From JAJZRV01 sp027442615 (GTDB taxonomy: Bacteria > Pseudomonadota > Gammaproteobacteria > Burkholderiales > Ferrovaceae): DNA of 64,000 bases. Positions 44,065-53,449 of the stretch are shown one piece after another. The notes beneath the pieces were generated by a model that was given only the letters and a program-made list of their open reading frames with translations, was not told where the DNA came from and made no database searches. The stretch spans positions 1 to 64,000 of the forward strand of contig DAIBBI010000029.1 of the NCBI GenBank assembly GCA_027442615.1, written 5' to 3'. The position numbers and the translations under genes are program-made. The stretch's first letter is position 1. The number at the start of each line of letters is the position of its first letter.

Positions 44065-44119
44065 AAGCGGTCCGGCCAAAGCAACGGTCAGTGCTGCACC
44101 AACCTGAGGAGATCACAGC

Positions 44120-45826
44120 ATGACGAAGCGCATCAAGCTCCGTCCCGGCGCGATGGCAGTGGCCATGGCACTGGGAGCAACGACGGTTTTTCCCCTAGCA
44201 GCCCAAGCAGCAGACCAGCAGTCCGAAGTTGATGCGCTGAAGCAGCAGATGCGCGCCCTCCAGCAAAAGCTGGAAGATTTGTCCAAGAAGCAGGACTCCC
44301 AGGGACAGAAGCAGGAGCAGATTGAAAAGAAGGTCGTCAGTTCGGGTGGCGGTGGCGGTGACCGTCTTGACAAGATCCTGAGCGGTTTTTATGGCGTGAT
44401 GGATGCGTCCATTGACGACACCACCAAGGGGATGGGCGGCATGACCGCTTCCCACTGGAATCCGGGTCCCACCCCTGGCAGCTACACCCAGGGCGGCTTG
44501 AAGAGCGGACCGGTGGGTCGCATGGGATGGATGCCGCAGTTGTCCACCAACAAGTCGGGTTTTGGCTATCGCGGCGACCACCTGATCGGCGACAGCGACG
44601 TCAAGTTCATTTACCAGTTTGAAACGGCGGTATCGATTACCGCAACGCCGGGCTTGAGTGGGTCTTACACCAACCAATCCAATACGGCTCGCGGCCTGGT
44701 GGGTTTTGGCGACACCTTCATCGGATTGAAGCAGGGGGATTGGGGCTCACTGAAGTTTGGTACCACCTACACCCCTTACAAGAAGTCTACCGATCGCCTG
44801 AACCCCTTCTCGGGGATGCTGGGTGATTATGCCGTCATCATGGGTAACAGCGGCGGTGACAATCGTGTGGAGTTCGGAACCCGTCAGGACCATTCCATCT
44901 GGTGGGAATCCAACAAATACAATGGGTTCAGCATGGATGTGTTGTACTCGCCGGGCCAGAACCGTACCTATGACAACGTAGTGACCTCCGCAGGATCACC
45001 GGATTGTAACGGCGGCAACATTCCGGGCAGCGGCAACCTGCCCATGAATTGCGATGACGGTGGCTTCAACAACTCCTTCAGTACCGCATTGAAATACGAA
45101 ACCCAGCGCTTCTACGCAACTGCGGCCTACGAAATGCACCAGGGCGTGAACCGTAACAGCGATGGTATCGGCGCCAACAACCAGTGGTACAACGCACCGA
45201 CTCCCGCCATTGCCAGCCAGATTGATTCGGGCAACCCCCTGTATGGCGCGAATACCGTGTTTGGGCAAAATGGTGGAACACCGCCTTACCTCAATGACAT
45301 CGCCAACGAATGGGCGGCCAAGTTTGGCGCACAGTACATGTTTGACTTTGGCCTGACGGTCAGCGGCATCGTGGAGCGTCTGCGTCGCGACCTGCCGTCT
45401 TACTACCAGTTCCAGAACGAACGGAGCCGTGACGGCACCTGGCTGGCTTTGACCCAGAAGATTTCACCCAAGGATGAGGTCAGCTTTGGATGGGGCCATG
45501 CCGGAGCAACGCCGGGAGATCCTGGTGGCCAGCATAACTACGATCCGACCCGTGGTGCAGATACGGCGGATATGTACACCGTGGCTTACAAGCGCAAGCT
45601 CGACAAGCAGTTGTACTGGTATTTCAATGCAGCGACCACAGTCAACCATGGCAACGCCCACTATGACCTGGGTGCAGGTGGCCGCGGCGTGACCACGGAC
45701 TGCCATGACGGTACCAACTCCCCGACCGCAGGTAGCCTTGTCACCGACGGTACGAGTAACGGTCCCACGACCTGGGGTGGTTGCCACCTGATCGGTGTCA
45801 GCACGGGCCTGCACTTCAAGTTCTAA
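44120..45826 (+). CDS. Outer-membrane porin with N-terminal coiled coil
   Basis: 568 residues. Signal peptide about 1-31 (AAQAADQQ). Residues 32-75 are a heptad coiled coil (VDALKQQMRALQQKLEDLSK) with a Gly linker (SSGGGGGD), a periplasmic trimerising element that may contact peptidoglycan. A beta-barrel follows with porin patterns GDTFIGLKQGDWGSLKFGT and ends in GLHFKF with a C-terminal Phe. Two Cys pairs occur in loops. GAGGAG precedes the ATG and the codon use is optimised, suggesting an abundant protein. Confidence 0.9.
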   Translation: MTKRIKLRPGAMAVAMALGATTVFPLAAQAADQQSEVDALKQQMRALQQKLEDLSKKQDSQGQKQEQIEKKVVSSGGGGGDRLDKILSGFYGVMDASIDDTTKGMGGMTASHWNPGPTPGSYTQGGLKSGPVGRMGWMPQLSTNKSGFGYRGDHLIGDSDVKFIYQFETAVSITATPGLSGSYTNQSNTARGLVGFGDTFIGLKQGDWGSLKFGTTYTPYKKSTDRLNPFSGMLGDYAVIMGNSGGDNRVEFGTRQDHSIWWESNKYNGFSMDVLYSPGQNRTYDNVVTSAGSPDCNGGNIPGSGNLPMNCDDGGFNNSFSTALKYETQRFYATAAYEMHQGVNRNSDGIGANNQWYNAPTPAIASQIDSGNPLYGANTVFGQNGGTPPYLNDIANEWAAKFGAQYMFDFGLTVSGIVERLRRDLPSYYQFQNERSRDGTWLALTQKISPKDEVSFGWGHAGATPGDPGGQHNYDPTRGADTADMYTVAYKRKLDKQLYWYFNAATTVNHGNAHYDLGAGGRGVTTDCHDGTNSPTAGSLVTDGTSNGPTTWGGCHLIGVSTGLHFKF

Positions 45827-45848
45827 TCAGAAGGTCTCGCCTCATCTC

Positions 45849-45883
45849 AAAACGCCAACTGCTTGCAGTTGGCGTTTTGTTTT
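45849..45883 (+). terminator. Rho-independent terminator after the porin gene
   Basis: AAAACGCCAACT-GCTTGC-AGTTGGCGTTTT followed by GTTTTG. A strong 12-base stem. The A-run upstream means it may also work in reverse. Confidence 0.92.
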
Positions 45884-45900
45884 GTATGATGGTGAACATC

Positions 45901-46809
45901 ATGAAGCACATCTTTCGAGTCCTCTGTCTTTTGACGATGTTAGGGGCTTTTCCCGTGGCACTCTGGGGGGCACCCCCGGATGAGGGAGAGCCTCCAGCCC
46001 TTCCCGCCGCCTGGCTGAAAGCCGATTACCTGTTGCTGGGTGAAGTGCACGACAATGGCGCAGGACATGCCCTGCGCCTGCACTGGCTGCAGCAACTGGT
46101 GAAGCAACGCAGGGTGGCCCTGGTTTTTGAACAGTTCGATCTGGAATCACAACCGGCACTGGATTGGGCCATCCTGCAATGGCAAACTTCCCGGGCACCT
46201 GCGGACGATGCAGCGTCACGAATCATAGCTGAAGCGGCTGCCTTCAATTTCAAGGGATGGAAATGGCCCCTTTACGCACCTGTGGTGACCCTGGCATTGC
46301 AGCAGGGGTTACCCATGGGTGCGGCCAACCTGTCACGGGCAAAAATGAGTGCAGTGATGGGCGGGAACCGTCCCGCTCCACCCGAGCCTGATCTCTGGAC
46401 GGAGAAACAGCGCCAGGACCTCTTGCAGGAAGTGCGGGAAGGCCATTGCAACCTGATGCCGGAAGCGCAGCTCCCGGCGATGGCGGCAGCCCAGCGTGCG
46501 CGTGATGATGAGATGGCCCGGGCCATGATTGCCGAACACCAGCGCACCGGGCTTCCGGTGGTGCTGCTGGCAGGCAACGGGCACTTGCGCCGGGATCTGG
46601 CTGTCCCGGTCTGGTTACGCCAACGCGCACCCCAATCCAGCATCGTGAGCGTGGCCATACTGGAACAGGGAACGCCACAGTCCTTTGATCCTGCAGCAGT
46701 TTACGACGCCGTATTCCTGGTTCCTGCAGAGAATCGACCGGACCCCTGCATTGCCTTGCGTAAAAGGCTTAGTGGGTCGCCGCCGGAGTCATCCCCAGCA
46801 ACTCCTTGA
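45901..46809 (+). CDS. ChaN family (DUF399-type) exported protein
   Basis: 302 residues with an N-terminal signal peptide (LCLLTMLGAFPVALWGAP). Motifs are YLLLGEVHDNGAGHALRLHWL, VFEQFDLE, RDDEMARAMIAEH and VVLLAGNGHLRRDLAVPVWL, as in ChaN-like haem-binding lipoproteins, though no lipobox Cys is seen. Predicted role in haem or iron handling in the periplasm is tentative. A TATGAT -10 ends ten bases before the ATG, so its leader would be very short. The last 41 bases overlap cheA on the other strand. Confidence 0.82.
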   Translation: MKHIFRVLCLLTMLGAFPVALWGAPPDEGEPPALPAAWLKADYLLLGEVHDNGAGHALRLHWLQQLVKQRRVALVFEQFDLESQPALDWAILQWQTSRAPADDAASRIIAEAAAFNFKGWKWPLYAPVVTLALQQGLPMGAANLSRAKMSAVMGGNRPAPPEPDLWTEKQRQDLLQEVREGHCNLMPEAQLPAMAAAQRARDDEMARAMIAEHQRTGLPVVLLAGNGHLRRDLAVPVWLRQRAPQSSIVSVAILEQGTPQSFDPAAVYDAVFLVPAENRPDPCIALRKRLSGSPPESSPATP

Positions 46810-48631
46810 TGTCGAGGATCAGCACGATTTCGCCATCGCTGGACATGGTGACGCCGGCCACGCCTTTGGGCCGGAAGGTGTCCATGGACTTGATGACCAC
46901 ATCGTCATGGCCGTCAAATCCGTCCACGGAGAGGATAAAGCTGTGGCTGTCCACATGCATCAGCACGCCCACCTCGGGGGTTCCGGATTCTTCCCAACCG
47001 ATCATGCTGGCCAGGGAGACCACCGGCAGGACCTCTCCGCGAACCACCATGTTGGCTTTCCCGCCCACATGCTGCAGGTGCTCGGCTTTGACGGAGATGA
47101 TTTCGCGCACCATGGAGAGGGGGGCTGCAAAGGATTGTTCCCCCAATCGCACCAACAACACGGGCAGGATGGCCAGGGTTAGCGGCAGCGAGATGGTGAG
47201 CTCGGTGCCCTTGCCTGCTGCCGAGCGAATGGAGACGGTGCCGTTCAGCTTCTGAATGTTGGTCTTGACCACATCCATGCCCACGCCACGCCCCGAGACA
47301 CTGGAAATCTGGTCCTTGGTGGAAAAACCCGGCAGGAATATCAGTTCCAGGCACTGGGTTTCATCCAGATTATTGGCGACTTCCGCAGTGATCAGTCCCT
47401 TTTCGATGGCCTTGGCGCGAATGGTATCCGGGTGCATGCCTTTGCCATCGTCGGCAATCACGATGATGATGTGATCACCCACCTGGCGTGCCTGGAGCTG
47501 AACCAGGCTCTTGACGCTTTTGCCTGCGGCAATGCGCTGTTCCGTATCTTCAACGCCGTGATCCACCGCGTTGCGGATGAGGTGGACCAAGGGATCGTTG
47601 AGGTCCTCGATCATGGTCTTGTCGATCTCGGTTTCTTCACCGGAAAGCACCAGTTCCACTTCCTTGCCCAGCTGGCGCGCAAGATCGCGGGCCAGGCGTG
47701 GAAACTTCTTGAACAGGCGGCCAATGGGCTGCATGCGGGTTTTCATCACCGAGTTTTGCAGGCTGACCACCAGCATGTCCAGCTGATTCACCGCTTCGTC
47801 CAGAGCGCGCAAAGTGCCCGGGTCGGTTGTACCCAGCAGGATTTCGGTGCGCAACTGGTTGAGCCGGTTCTTGGTCAGTCCAATTTCGCCGGACAGATTC
47901 AGGACCTGGTCCAGGCGTTCGGTATCCACGCGGATGGTATTTTCTTTGGCGCTCTCGGCGTCGCGGCGCCCGGTGGGTTGGGCACTGCTGCCCGGAATGT
48001 CGGATGCGCGTCGGCCAAAGGCACTGGTCTTGAGGCGCGCTTCATCAATTTCCGGTTCGGCTGCAGGTGCTGCCGGGGCCGGGGCAGAGGGCTTTGCGTG
48101 CGATGGCTGCGTGGTGACTGTTGCTGTGGTACTGGCCGGAGTGCCCGTCAGGGCTTCATAAAGCTGGCTCCAGTCGGGCCCGGCAGGCGCTGCAGTCACC
48201 GGGGCGGAAGCGGCGGCCGGGGGGACGACGGCAGGCGGCTGTCCATCCAGGGCAGCCTGCAAGGCGGCCAGCAAATCCGGGGGCGCTGCGGCGGGCTGGA
48301 CACCCTGCGCGAGCGCACTGAACATGTGCCGAATCTCACTCGTCGCCGCCAGGATGGCATCCATGATTTCGGCGTTGAGACTCAGCTCGGCATTTCGCAG
48401 ACGGTCGAACAGGTTTTCGGTCAGGTGACACAGCGACACCAGCTCATTGGCATTCAGAAAACCGGCGCCGCCCTTGATGGTGTGAAATCCCCGAAAAATG
48501 TCATTGAGCAGATGACTGTCGTTGGGCGATTGTTCCAGACTCAGGAGCTTGCTATCCACGTCGGACAGCAGGTCCGAGGACTCCTGAAGAAAATCCTGCA
48601 ACAGCTCTTCCATGCCTGCGAAATCATTCAT
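46769..48631 (-). CDS. cheA: Chemotaxis histidine kinase CheA
   Basis: 620 residues. P1 HPt domain with phospho-acceptor His50 in FRGFHTIKGGAG; a Pro/Ala-rich linker; a P3 dimerisation domain; an ATPase P4 with HLIRNAVDHGVE, DDGKGM and GRGVGMDVV; and a C-terminal CheW-like P5 domain (ILPVLLVRLGEQSFAAPL). The start MNDFAGMEEL is one base after the cheZ stop. Last gene of the flhDC-mot-che block. Confidence 0.97.
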   Translation of the reverse strand: MNDFAGMEELLQDFLQESSDLLSDVDSKLLSLEQSPNDSHLLNDIFRGFHTIKGGAGFLNANELVSLCHLTENLFDRLRNAELSLNAEIMDAILAATSEIRHMFSALAQGVQPAAAPPDLLAALQAALDGQPPAVVPPAAASAPVTAAPAGPDWSQLYEALTGTPASTTATVTTQPSHAKPSAPAPAAPAAEPEIDEARLKTSAFGRRASDIPGSSAQPTGRRDAESAKENTIRVDTERLDQVLNLSGEIGLTKNRLNQLRTEILLGTTDPGTLRALDEAVNQLDMLVVSLQNSVMKTRMQPIGRLFKKFPRLARDLARQLGKEVELVLSGEETEIDKTMIEDLNDPLVHLIRNAVDHGVEDTEQRIAAGKSVKSLVQLQARQVGDHIIIVIADDGKGMHPDTIRAKAIEKGLITAEVANNLDETQCLELIFLPGFSTKDQISSVSGRGVGMDVVKTNIQKLNGTVSIRSAAGKGTELTISLPLTLAILPVLLVRLGEQSFAAPLSMVREIISVKAEHLQHVGGKANMVVRGEVLPVVSLASMIGWEESGTPEVGVLMHVDSHSFILSVDGFDGHDDVVIKSMDTFRPKGVAGVTMSSDGEIVLILDIKELLGMTPAATH

Positions 48632-48632
48632 G

Positions 48633-49367
48633 TCAAAACCCCAGACTTTCCAGCAGATCATCCACCTGATCCTGGCTGGTCACGACATCAGATCTGTTCT
48701 GTGGATTGATCACCGGGCCATTGAGCAGACCGCTCGATTCAACCCTCATCGAGGGCGGTGCGTTTTCCACCAGCAAGGAGACCAGCTGCTTTTCCATCAA
48801 CTGGGTGACGTCGACGATTTTTTTGATCACCTGGCCTGTCAGGTCCTGAAAATCCTGGGCCATCATGATTTCCAACAAATAACCGTTGGTGGCTTTGGTC
48901 TGCTTGGGCAATTCCACCAGATAGGCATGGGTTCGCGTCGCCAGGGCCTTGAATTGTTCCACGTCGAGTTGCCGGTCAAAAAGTTTCTGCCAGTTCAAAG
49001 CCAACTGGTGGGCCTCGGTTTCGAGCTGGGCGACGATCGGCTGCGCCGCATCGGTGGCATTGAGCACGCGTTCGGCGGCCTGTTCCGTCATGGCGGCCAC
49101 ATAGCTCAGGCGGTCGCGTGCATCGGGAATCGAGGACACCATGGACTCAAGGTTTTTATCGTAGCCCAGTTCACGCAGACTGTCGTGCAAGGTTCGAGTC
49201 AAATGCCCCAGCTGGTTAAAAACCCTTTCAGAGCCTTCCGGCACTGGATGGCCCTCTGCCGCAGATGGCGCGGGCGCCTGTGTGGAGGCAATGATGCTGT
49301 CAAAGAGAGCCTCTAGGTTGTCGTTGTCCTGGTTCTGGGCGGTGTTTGAAGTCATGGCCTGGCTCAC
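48633..49367 (-). CDS. cheZ: CheY-P phosphatase CheZ
   Basis: 244 residues, long four-helix bundle. The active-site stretch is MMAQDFQDLTGQVIKKI with the catalytic Gln, and the C-terminal CheY-binding peptide is QVDDLLESLGF. It overlaps the end of cheY by four bases (ATGA) and precedes cheA by one base. Confidence 0.95.
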   Translation of the reverse strand: MSQAMTSNTAQNQDNDNLEALFDSIIASTQAPAPSAAEGHPVPEGSERVFNQLGHLTRTLHDSLRELGYDKNLESMVSSIPDARDRLSYVAAMTEQAAERVLNATDAAQPIVAQLETEAHQLALNWQKLFDRQLDVEQFKALATRTHAYLVELPKQTKATNGYLLEIMMAQDFQDLTGQVIKKIVDVTQLMEKQLVSLLVENAPPSMRVESSGLLNGPVINPQNRSDVVTSQDQVDDLLESLGF

Positions 49368-49753
49368 TTCTGCATGTTCTGGAAAATCTTCTTGAGTTTC
49401 TCGTCCAGCGTGGCAGCGGTAAAGGGTTTGACGATGTAACCGCTGGCGCCGGCCTGGGCCGCTTCGATAATGTTCTCCCGCTTGGCTTCAGCAGTGACCA
49501 TCAAGACAGGCAAATGCTTGAGTGCAGGGTCCGAGCGAATCTTTCGCAGTAATTCGATGCCGGTCATATTGGGCATGTTCCAGTCCGATACCACGAAATC
49601 GAAGTTGCCATCGCCTAGCTTTTGCAACGCATCAACCCCGTCCTCCGCTTCTTGAACGTTGGTAAAACCCAATTCTTTCAGAAGGTTGCGGACAATGCGG
49701 CGCATGGTGGAAAAATCATCCACAACCAGGAATTTCATGTTTGCTTCAACCAC
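49364..49753 (-). CDS. cheY: Chemotaxis response regulator CheY
   Basis: 129-residue single receiver domain. Phosphorylation site Asp57, with acidic pair Asp12/Asp13, Thr87, Tyr106 and Lys109 all present. Phospho-CheY binds the flagellar switch. The start is GTG at 49753 with GGAGAG five bases upstream; the ATG at 49738 is an alternative. Directly follows two cheV genes. Confidence 0.97.
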   Translation of the reverse strand: MVEANMKFLVVDDFSTMRRIVRNLLKELGFTNVQEAEDGVDALQKLGDGNFDFVVSDWNMPNMTGIELLRKIRSDPALKHLPVLMVTAEAKRENIIEAAQAGASGYIVKPFTAATLDEKLKKIFQNMQK

Positions 49754-49775
49754 TCGAACTCTCCAATCAAACGCT

Positions 49776-50756
49776 TCAGGTCAACAAGGGACGCAGGGTA
49801 TCAGACAGCATGGCTGCGTCAAACTTGGCCACATAATGATCCACGCCAACCCGATTACCCATGGTTCGGTTGGCTTGAGATGACAGCGACGAGTGCATGA
49901 CCACCGGGATGCCGTCAAACCGGTGGTCAGCCTTGATGTGCTGCGTCAACACATAGCCGTCCATTTCAGGCATTTCTGCATCCGCCAGGATGACCTGGAT
50001 CTGGTCGCGCAGGGGGGTTCCTGAATTCGCCGCACTGTCAGCGAGTCCCTGAAGGCGCTCCCAGGCTTCCCGACCGTTATTGGCTCGCAGGTGCTTAACC
50101 CCCATTTTGTCAAGGAGTTCGGATATTGTCTTGCGTGCAACGGATGAGTCATCCACGAAAAAGACGCACATTTCATGCCCTCTTTCGATTTTAGTGACTG
50201 CGCCGACCACATCCTCGCCAAAGGCGTTGGCCAGGACCTGTTCCACATCCACGATGGAAACGAGGTCTCCGTTGGGCAACTCGGTAATGGCCGTGATCAG
50301 GTTTCCGCCGCCTGCCATGGCATTTTCCGGGGCATGGACCTTGTCCCAGTCCACCCGGATGATGCGGTTGACTCCCTGGACCAGAAATCCCAGCGTATGC
50401 CGGCTGTATTCCGTCACCATCATGGTGGTGCGATCATGCTGGGTGGCATTTTCCAGCTTCATGTAGCTGGCAAGGTCCAGCACGGGAATGATGTGCCCCC
50501 GCAGACTGACGATCCCCGCAACGCCATCCGGCATATTGGGGGTTCGGGTCACCTTCATGGCATTGGTCACTTCACGAACCTTGAAGACATTGATGCCGAA
50601 ATGTTCCTGGGTGCCCAGGGAAAACAGCAGAATCTCCATCTTGTTGGAACCCGCAAGATTGGTGCGGGCATCCACGGCATCGAGCAATCCGCCGCCATCC
50701 GGGGAGGTGGCAGGGAGGTCGTTTGCTGCTGCATTACGGTAATCGGCTAGGCTCAT
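49776..50756 (-). CDS. cheV: CheV: CheW-like coupling domain plus receiver
   Basis: 326 residues. N-terminal CheW domain (EILLFSLGTQEHFGINVFKVREV, RGHIIPVLDLASYM), then a receiver domain with VFFVDDSSVARKTI and phospho-Asp in ILADAEMPEMDGY. It links receptors to CheA and may mediate adaptation. 12 bases downstream of a second cheV, to which it is clearly paralogous. Confidence 0.94.
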   Translation of the reverse strand: MSLADYRNAAANDLPATSPDGGGLLDAVDARTNLAGSNKMEILLFSLGTQEHFGINVFKVREVTNAMKVTRTPNMPDGVAGIVSLRGHIIPVLDLASYMKLENATQHDRTTMMVTEYSRHTLGFLVQGVNRIIRVDWDKVHAPENAMAGGGNLITAITELPNGDLVSIVDVEQVLANAFGEDVVGAVTKIERGHEMCVFFVDDSSVARKTISELLDKMGVKHLRANNGREAWERLQGLADSAANSGTPLRDQIQVILADAEMPEMDGYVLTQHIKADHRFDGIPVVMHSSLSSQANRTMGNRVGVDHYVAKFDAAMLSDTLRPLLT

Positions 50757-50768
50757 GATCTTTCCTGA

Positions 50769-51716
50769 TTACTTCATCAACAGGCGCGCCAATGTTTGCG
50801 CCAGGCGATTGGGTTCGAATTTGGATACGTACTCGTCTACGCCTACGGCCTTGCCCAGTTGTTGATTGGAGCTACCGGACAGCGATGAATGCATCAAAAT
50901 CGGGATGCCGTCGAAGCGTTTGTCCTCCTTGATCTTGCGCGTCAGCATGTACCCGTCCATCTCAGGCATTTCCACGTCGGTGAGAATGAGTTGGACCATG
51001 TCCTTGACGGGAATGTGCGCAGCTTCTGCGTAATCTGCCATCTTCTGCAGTTCCTGCCAAGCCTGGCGTCCATTGACGGCCGAGATGCCTTTGACTTCCA
51101 TGGCCTCGAGCGTGCGCTCGATTTGTCGCCGGGCCACCGACGAATCGTCGGCATAAAACACCCGGCAGTTGGCCAGCCCCAGCGGCTGGACATTTTTGAA
51201 AATCATGTCGTCTTCGCCCGCATTCGAGGTTTCGGCCAGCACGCGTTCTACATCCAGCATCATGACCAGCCGGCCATCAGGCAGTTCTGTCACCGCTGTG
51301 ACCAGCCCCCCCATATTGGCATTCATCATGTCGGGGGGAACCTTCATGGCAGACCAGTCCAGCCGGAGGATCGTGTCCACGGACTCCACCAGAAACCCCT
51401 GGATGTGGCCGTTGTATTCCGTGACGATCATGATTTCGGGCTTGGCTTCGACTTCCACGCGTGCGTACTTGGCGAGATCAATGATCGGAACCAGTGCCCC
51501 ACGCAAGCTCACCATGCCTTCCACCGCCTTGGGCATGTCAGGAGCCTGGGTAATGGTCGGTGCGCGCAGCACTTCGCGCACCTTGAACACATTGATGCCG
51601 AACGTTTCGCGGCGTTGTGTATGCCGGTCCGTGCCCAGAGTGAACATCAAGATCTCGAGCTTGTTAGTACCTGCCAGCTTGGTTCTGGCGTCTATGTTGG
51701 TGAGCAGTTCAGACAT
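50769..51716 (-). CDS. cheV: CheV paralogue: CheW-like coupling domain plus receiver
   Basis: 315 residues with the same architecture: CheW domain (LEILMFTLGTDRHTQRRETFG, RGALVPIIDLAKYA) and a receiver (VFYADDSSVARRQI, phospho-Asp in LTDVEMPEMDGY). It has a short insertion after the first strand (DRHTQRRET) compared with its neighbour. It lies between mcp and the other cheV. No separate cheW is in the window, so one CheV may fill that role. Confidence 0.94.
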   Translation of the reverse strand: MSELLTNIDARTKLAGTNKLEILMFTLGTDRHTQRRETFGINVFKVREVLRAPTITQAPDMPKAVEGMVSLRGALVPIIDLAKYARVEVEAKPEIMIVTEYNGHIQGFLVESVDTILRLDWSAMKVPPDMMNANMGGLVTAVTELPDGRLVMMLDVERVLAETSNAGEDDMIFKNVQPLGLANCRVFYADDSSVARRQIERTLEAMEVKGISAVNGRQAWQELQKMADYAEAAHIPVKDMVQLILTDVEMPEMDGYMLTRKIKEDKRFDGIPILMHSSLSGSSNQQLGKAVGVDEYVSKFEPNRLAQTLARLLMK

Positions 51717-51727
51717 GATCGATCCTG

Positions 51728-53353
51728 TTATACCTTGAATTGGCCGCCGGCTTCCCTGAGGCTGGAGGCAAGCGTCTCCATCTCCTTGACAGCCTGAACG
51801 GTGCTCTGGATGGAGGCCGTATTGGCTTCGGCCATGGAGGCCATGTGTTCCAGGTTGCGACTGATGTCCTGGCTGGCCACTTTCTGTTGATTCACCGAGG
51901 CAGAAATGCCGTCCACGCCCTTGCTGACGCTATTCACTGTTTCGGTGGATTCGGAGAGTACGTCAGCCACGGTTTGCATGTGCGTCCGGCTGCTTTGGAG
52001 GGAGCTCAGACCGCTTTGCACACTCCGGTCCACCTGGGCGCTCTGCACGCTCAGCTGTTGCGTGACCACATCGATCTGGCTGGCTGAGAGTGCCGATTTT
52101 TCGGCAAGTTTGCGAACCTCGTCGGCCACCACGGCAAACCCTCGACCCTGTTCTCCAGCGCGTGCAGCCTCGATAGCTGCGTTGAGAGCCAGCAGATTGG
52201 TCTGTTCTGCGATGTCACGCACCTGCTGGGTCATGCTGGTAATGGACTGGGTATTTTTGACGAAATCGTCCACCGATCCGGCCATTTCCTTGACGGTGGT
52301 CTCCACATGCTCGATTTCGTTCATCATTTCGTGCAGGTTCTGTTGTCCCAGTTGGGCGCGTTGCAGGCTTTCCTGGGAAAGTTTTGCCACCTCCAGAGCA
52401 TTTTCGGCTACCGACGCAATATTCTGGCTCATGCTTACCACCAGTCTCGATGCATCCGCAGCTTCCTGGCTTTGTTGGTTAGTGCTGGCTTCCACTGCGC
52501 TGGTGTTCTTCGACAACGCCTGCGCCGAGGCAGAAACCCGCTCCGAGTAGCCCTGAAGCTGGGTGATGATGCGCTGGAACCCTTCAACGAACGAGTTGAA
52601 GGCCTTGGCTGTCTGGCCAATTTCATCGCCACTGCGTACCGGGGCGCGACGGGTGAGATCGCCGCTGGCAAGCATGGCATGCATGGTTTGCTGCAGCTCC
52701 CGCGTGGGGCGCGTGACGCGGCTGATGCTCCAGCCAATGACGAAATACAGGATGACCTGCATAGCAATCTGGGCACTCCACAGCAGGATGCTGCCCTTGC
52801 GGATGAGATCATACTCCCTCTGGAGATCGAGGGTGATGCTGGCGGCACCATTGACGCTGCCTTCCTTGACCACATGGCACAGCAGGCAGTTGGTGCCGCG
52901 GAAATTGGTGGAAACGATGAAGGGCACCACCACGCGCAGGGTCATTTTGTCGCCAGTGGCTTGAAGCAGGGTCTGGACCTTGGCAGTATCCAGTGCCGCA
53001 TGATCCATGGCATCCCTGGCCTCTTCTTCGGGCATGCCGGGGCCGTACTGGTCCGAGACCTGTTTGTTGCGGATGACGCGCAGTTCGCTGACGCTGGACG
53101 AGGCGCCCATTTTGGTGATGAACAGCTTGCGGTTTTCCTTGTCGCTGATCACCCCGGTCTCCATCATGATGTTAAGGCCGTTGATGACTCCATCGGCGGA
53201 CACGAAGGCTTTCTGACGGGATTCATCCAGGGTGCGCTGTTCAAACTCGTTGAAAATCAGGCGTTGGGCTACGATCAGGATGACCAGGATGATCAACTGG
53301 ATCGGAATCTGCAGCTTGCTTTTGAGCGATAAACCATTCCACCAATTTGCCAT
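51728..53353 (-). CDS. Methyl-accepting chemotaxis protein with periplasmic haem-c motif
   Basis: 541 residues. Membrane helices at about 14-34 and 187-209 enclose a periplasmic sensor region of about 150 residues, which contains CLLCH (156-160), a CxxCH haem-c attachment motif in FRGTNCLLCHVVKEG. HAMP follows (about 211-265), then the signalling domain with the conserved hairpin tip DIAEQTNLLALNAAIEAARA. Such haem-containing sensors are known for redox or gas sensing. It is preceded by a sigma-28 promoter and lies in the che run. Confidence 0.93.
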   Translation of the reverse strand: MANWWNGLSLKSKLQIPIQLIILVILIVAQRLIFNEFEQRTLDESRQKAFVSADGVINGLNIMMETGVISDKENRKLFITKMGASSSVSELRVIRNKQVSDQYGPGMPEEEARDAMDHAALDTAKVQTLLQATGDKMTLRVVVPFIVSTNFRGTNCLLCHVVKEGSVNGAASITLDLQREYDLIRKGSILLWSAQIAMQVILYFVIGWSISRVTRPTRELQQTMHAMLASGDLTRRAPVRSGDEIGQTAKAFNSFVEGFQRIITQLQGYSERVSASAQALSKNTSAVEASTNQQSQEAADASRLVVSMSQNIASVAENALEVAKLSQESLQRAQLGQQNLHEMMNEIEHVETTVKEMAGSVDDFVKNTQSITSMTQQVRDIAEQTNLLALNAAIEAARAGEQGRGFAVVADEVRKLAEKSALSASQIDVVTQQLSVQSAQVDRSVQSGLSSLQSSRTHMQTVADVLSESTETVNSVSKGVDGISASVNQQKVASQDISRNLEHMASMAEANTASIQSTVQAVKEMETLASSLREAGGQFKV

Positions 53354-53422
53354 TCCTGCCCTCTCCTGGTCCCCTTCGCTCGACCCCTGTCCCGGGGCGG
53401 TCCTATCAACTGCTGTAATGTT

Positions 53423-53449
53423 GTTTCGGCAGCCCCGAGGGAAACTTTA
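53423..53449 (-). promoter_or_regulatory. Sigma-28 promoter of mcp-cheV-cheV-cheY-cheZ-cheA
   Basis: Reverse strand TAAAGTTT (53442-53449), exactly 11 bases, then GCCGAAAC (53423-53430), against the FliA consensus TAAAGTTT-N11-GCCGATAA. The TAA is the motB stop codon. Predicted leader to mcp is about 60 bases. Confidence 0.75.

Noticed and set aside
47432..48709. 425-codon + strand frame opposite cheA
   Set aside because: Exact shadow of cheA, Gly/Arg/Cys-rich low-complexity product, no ribosome site.
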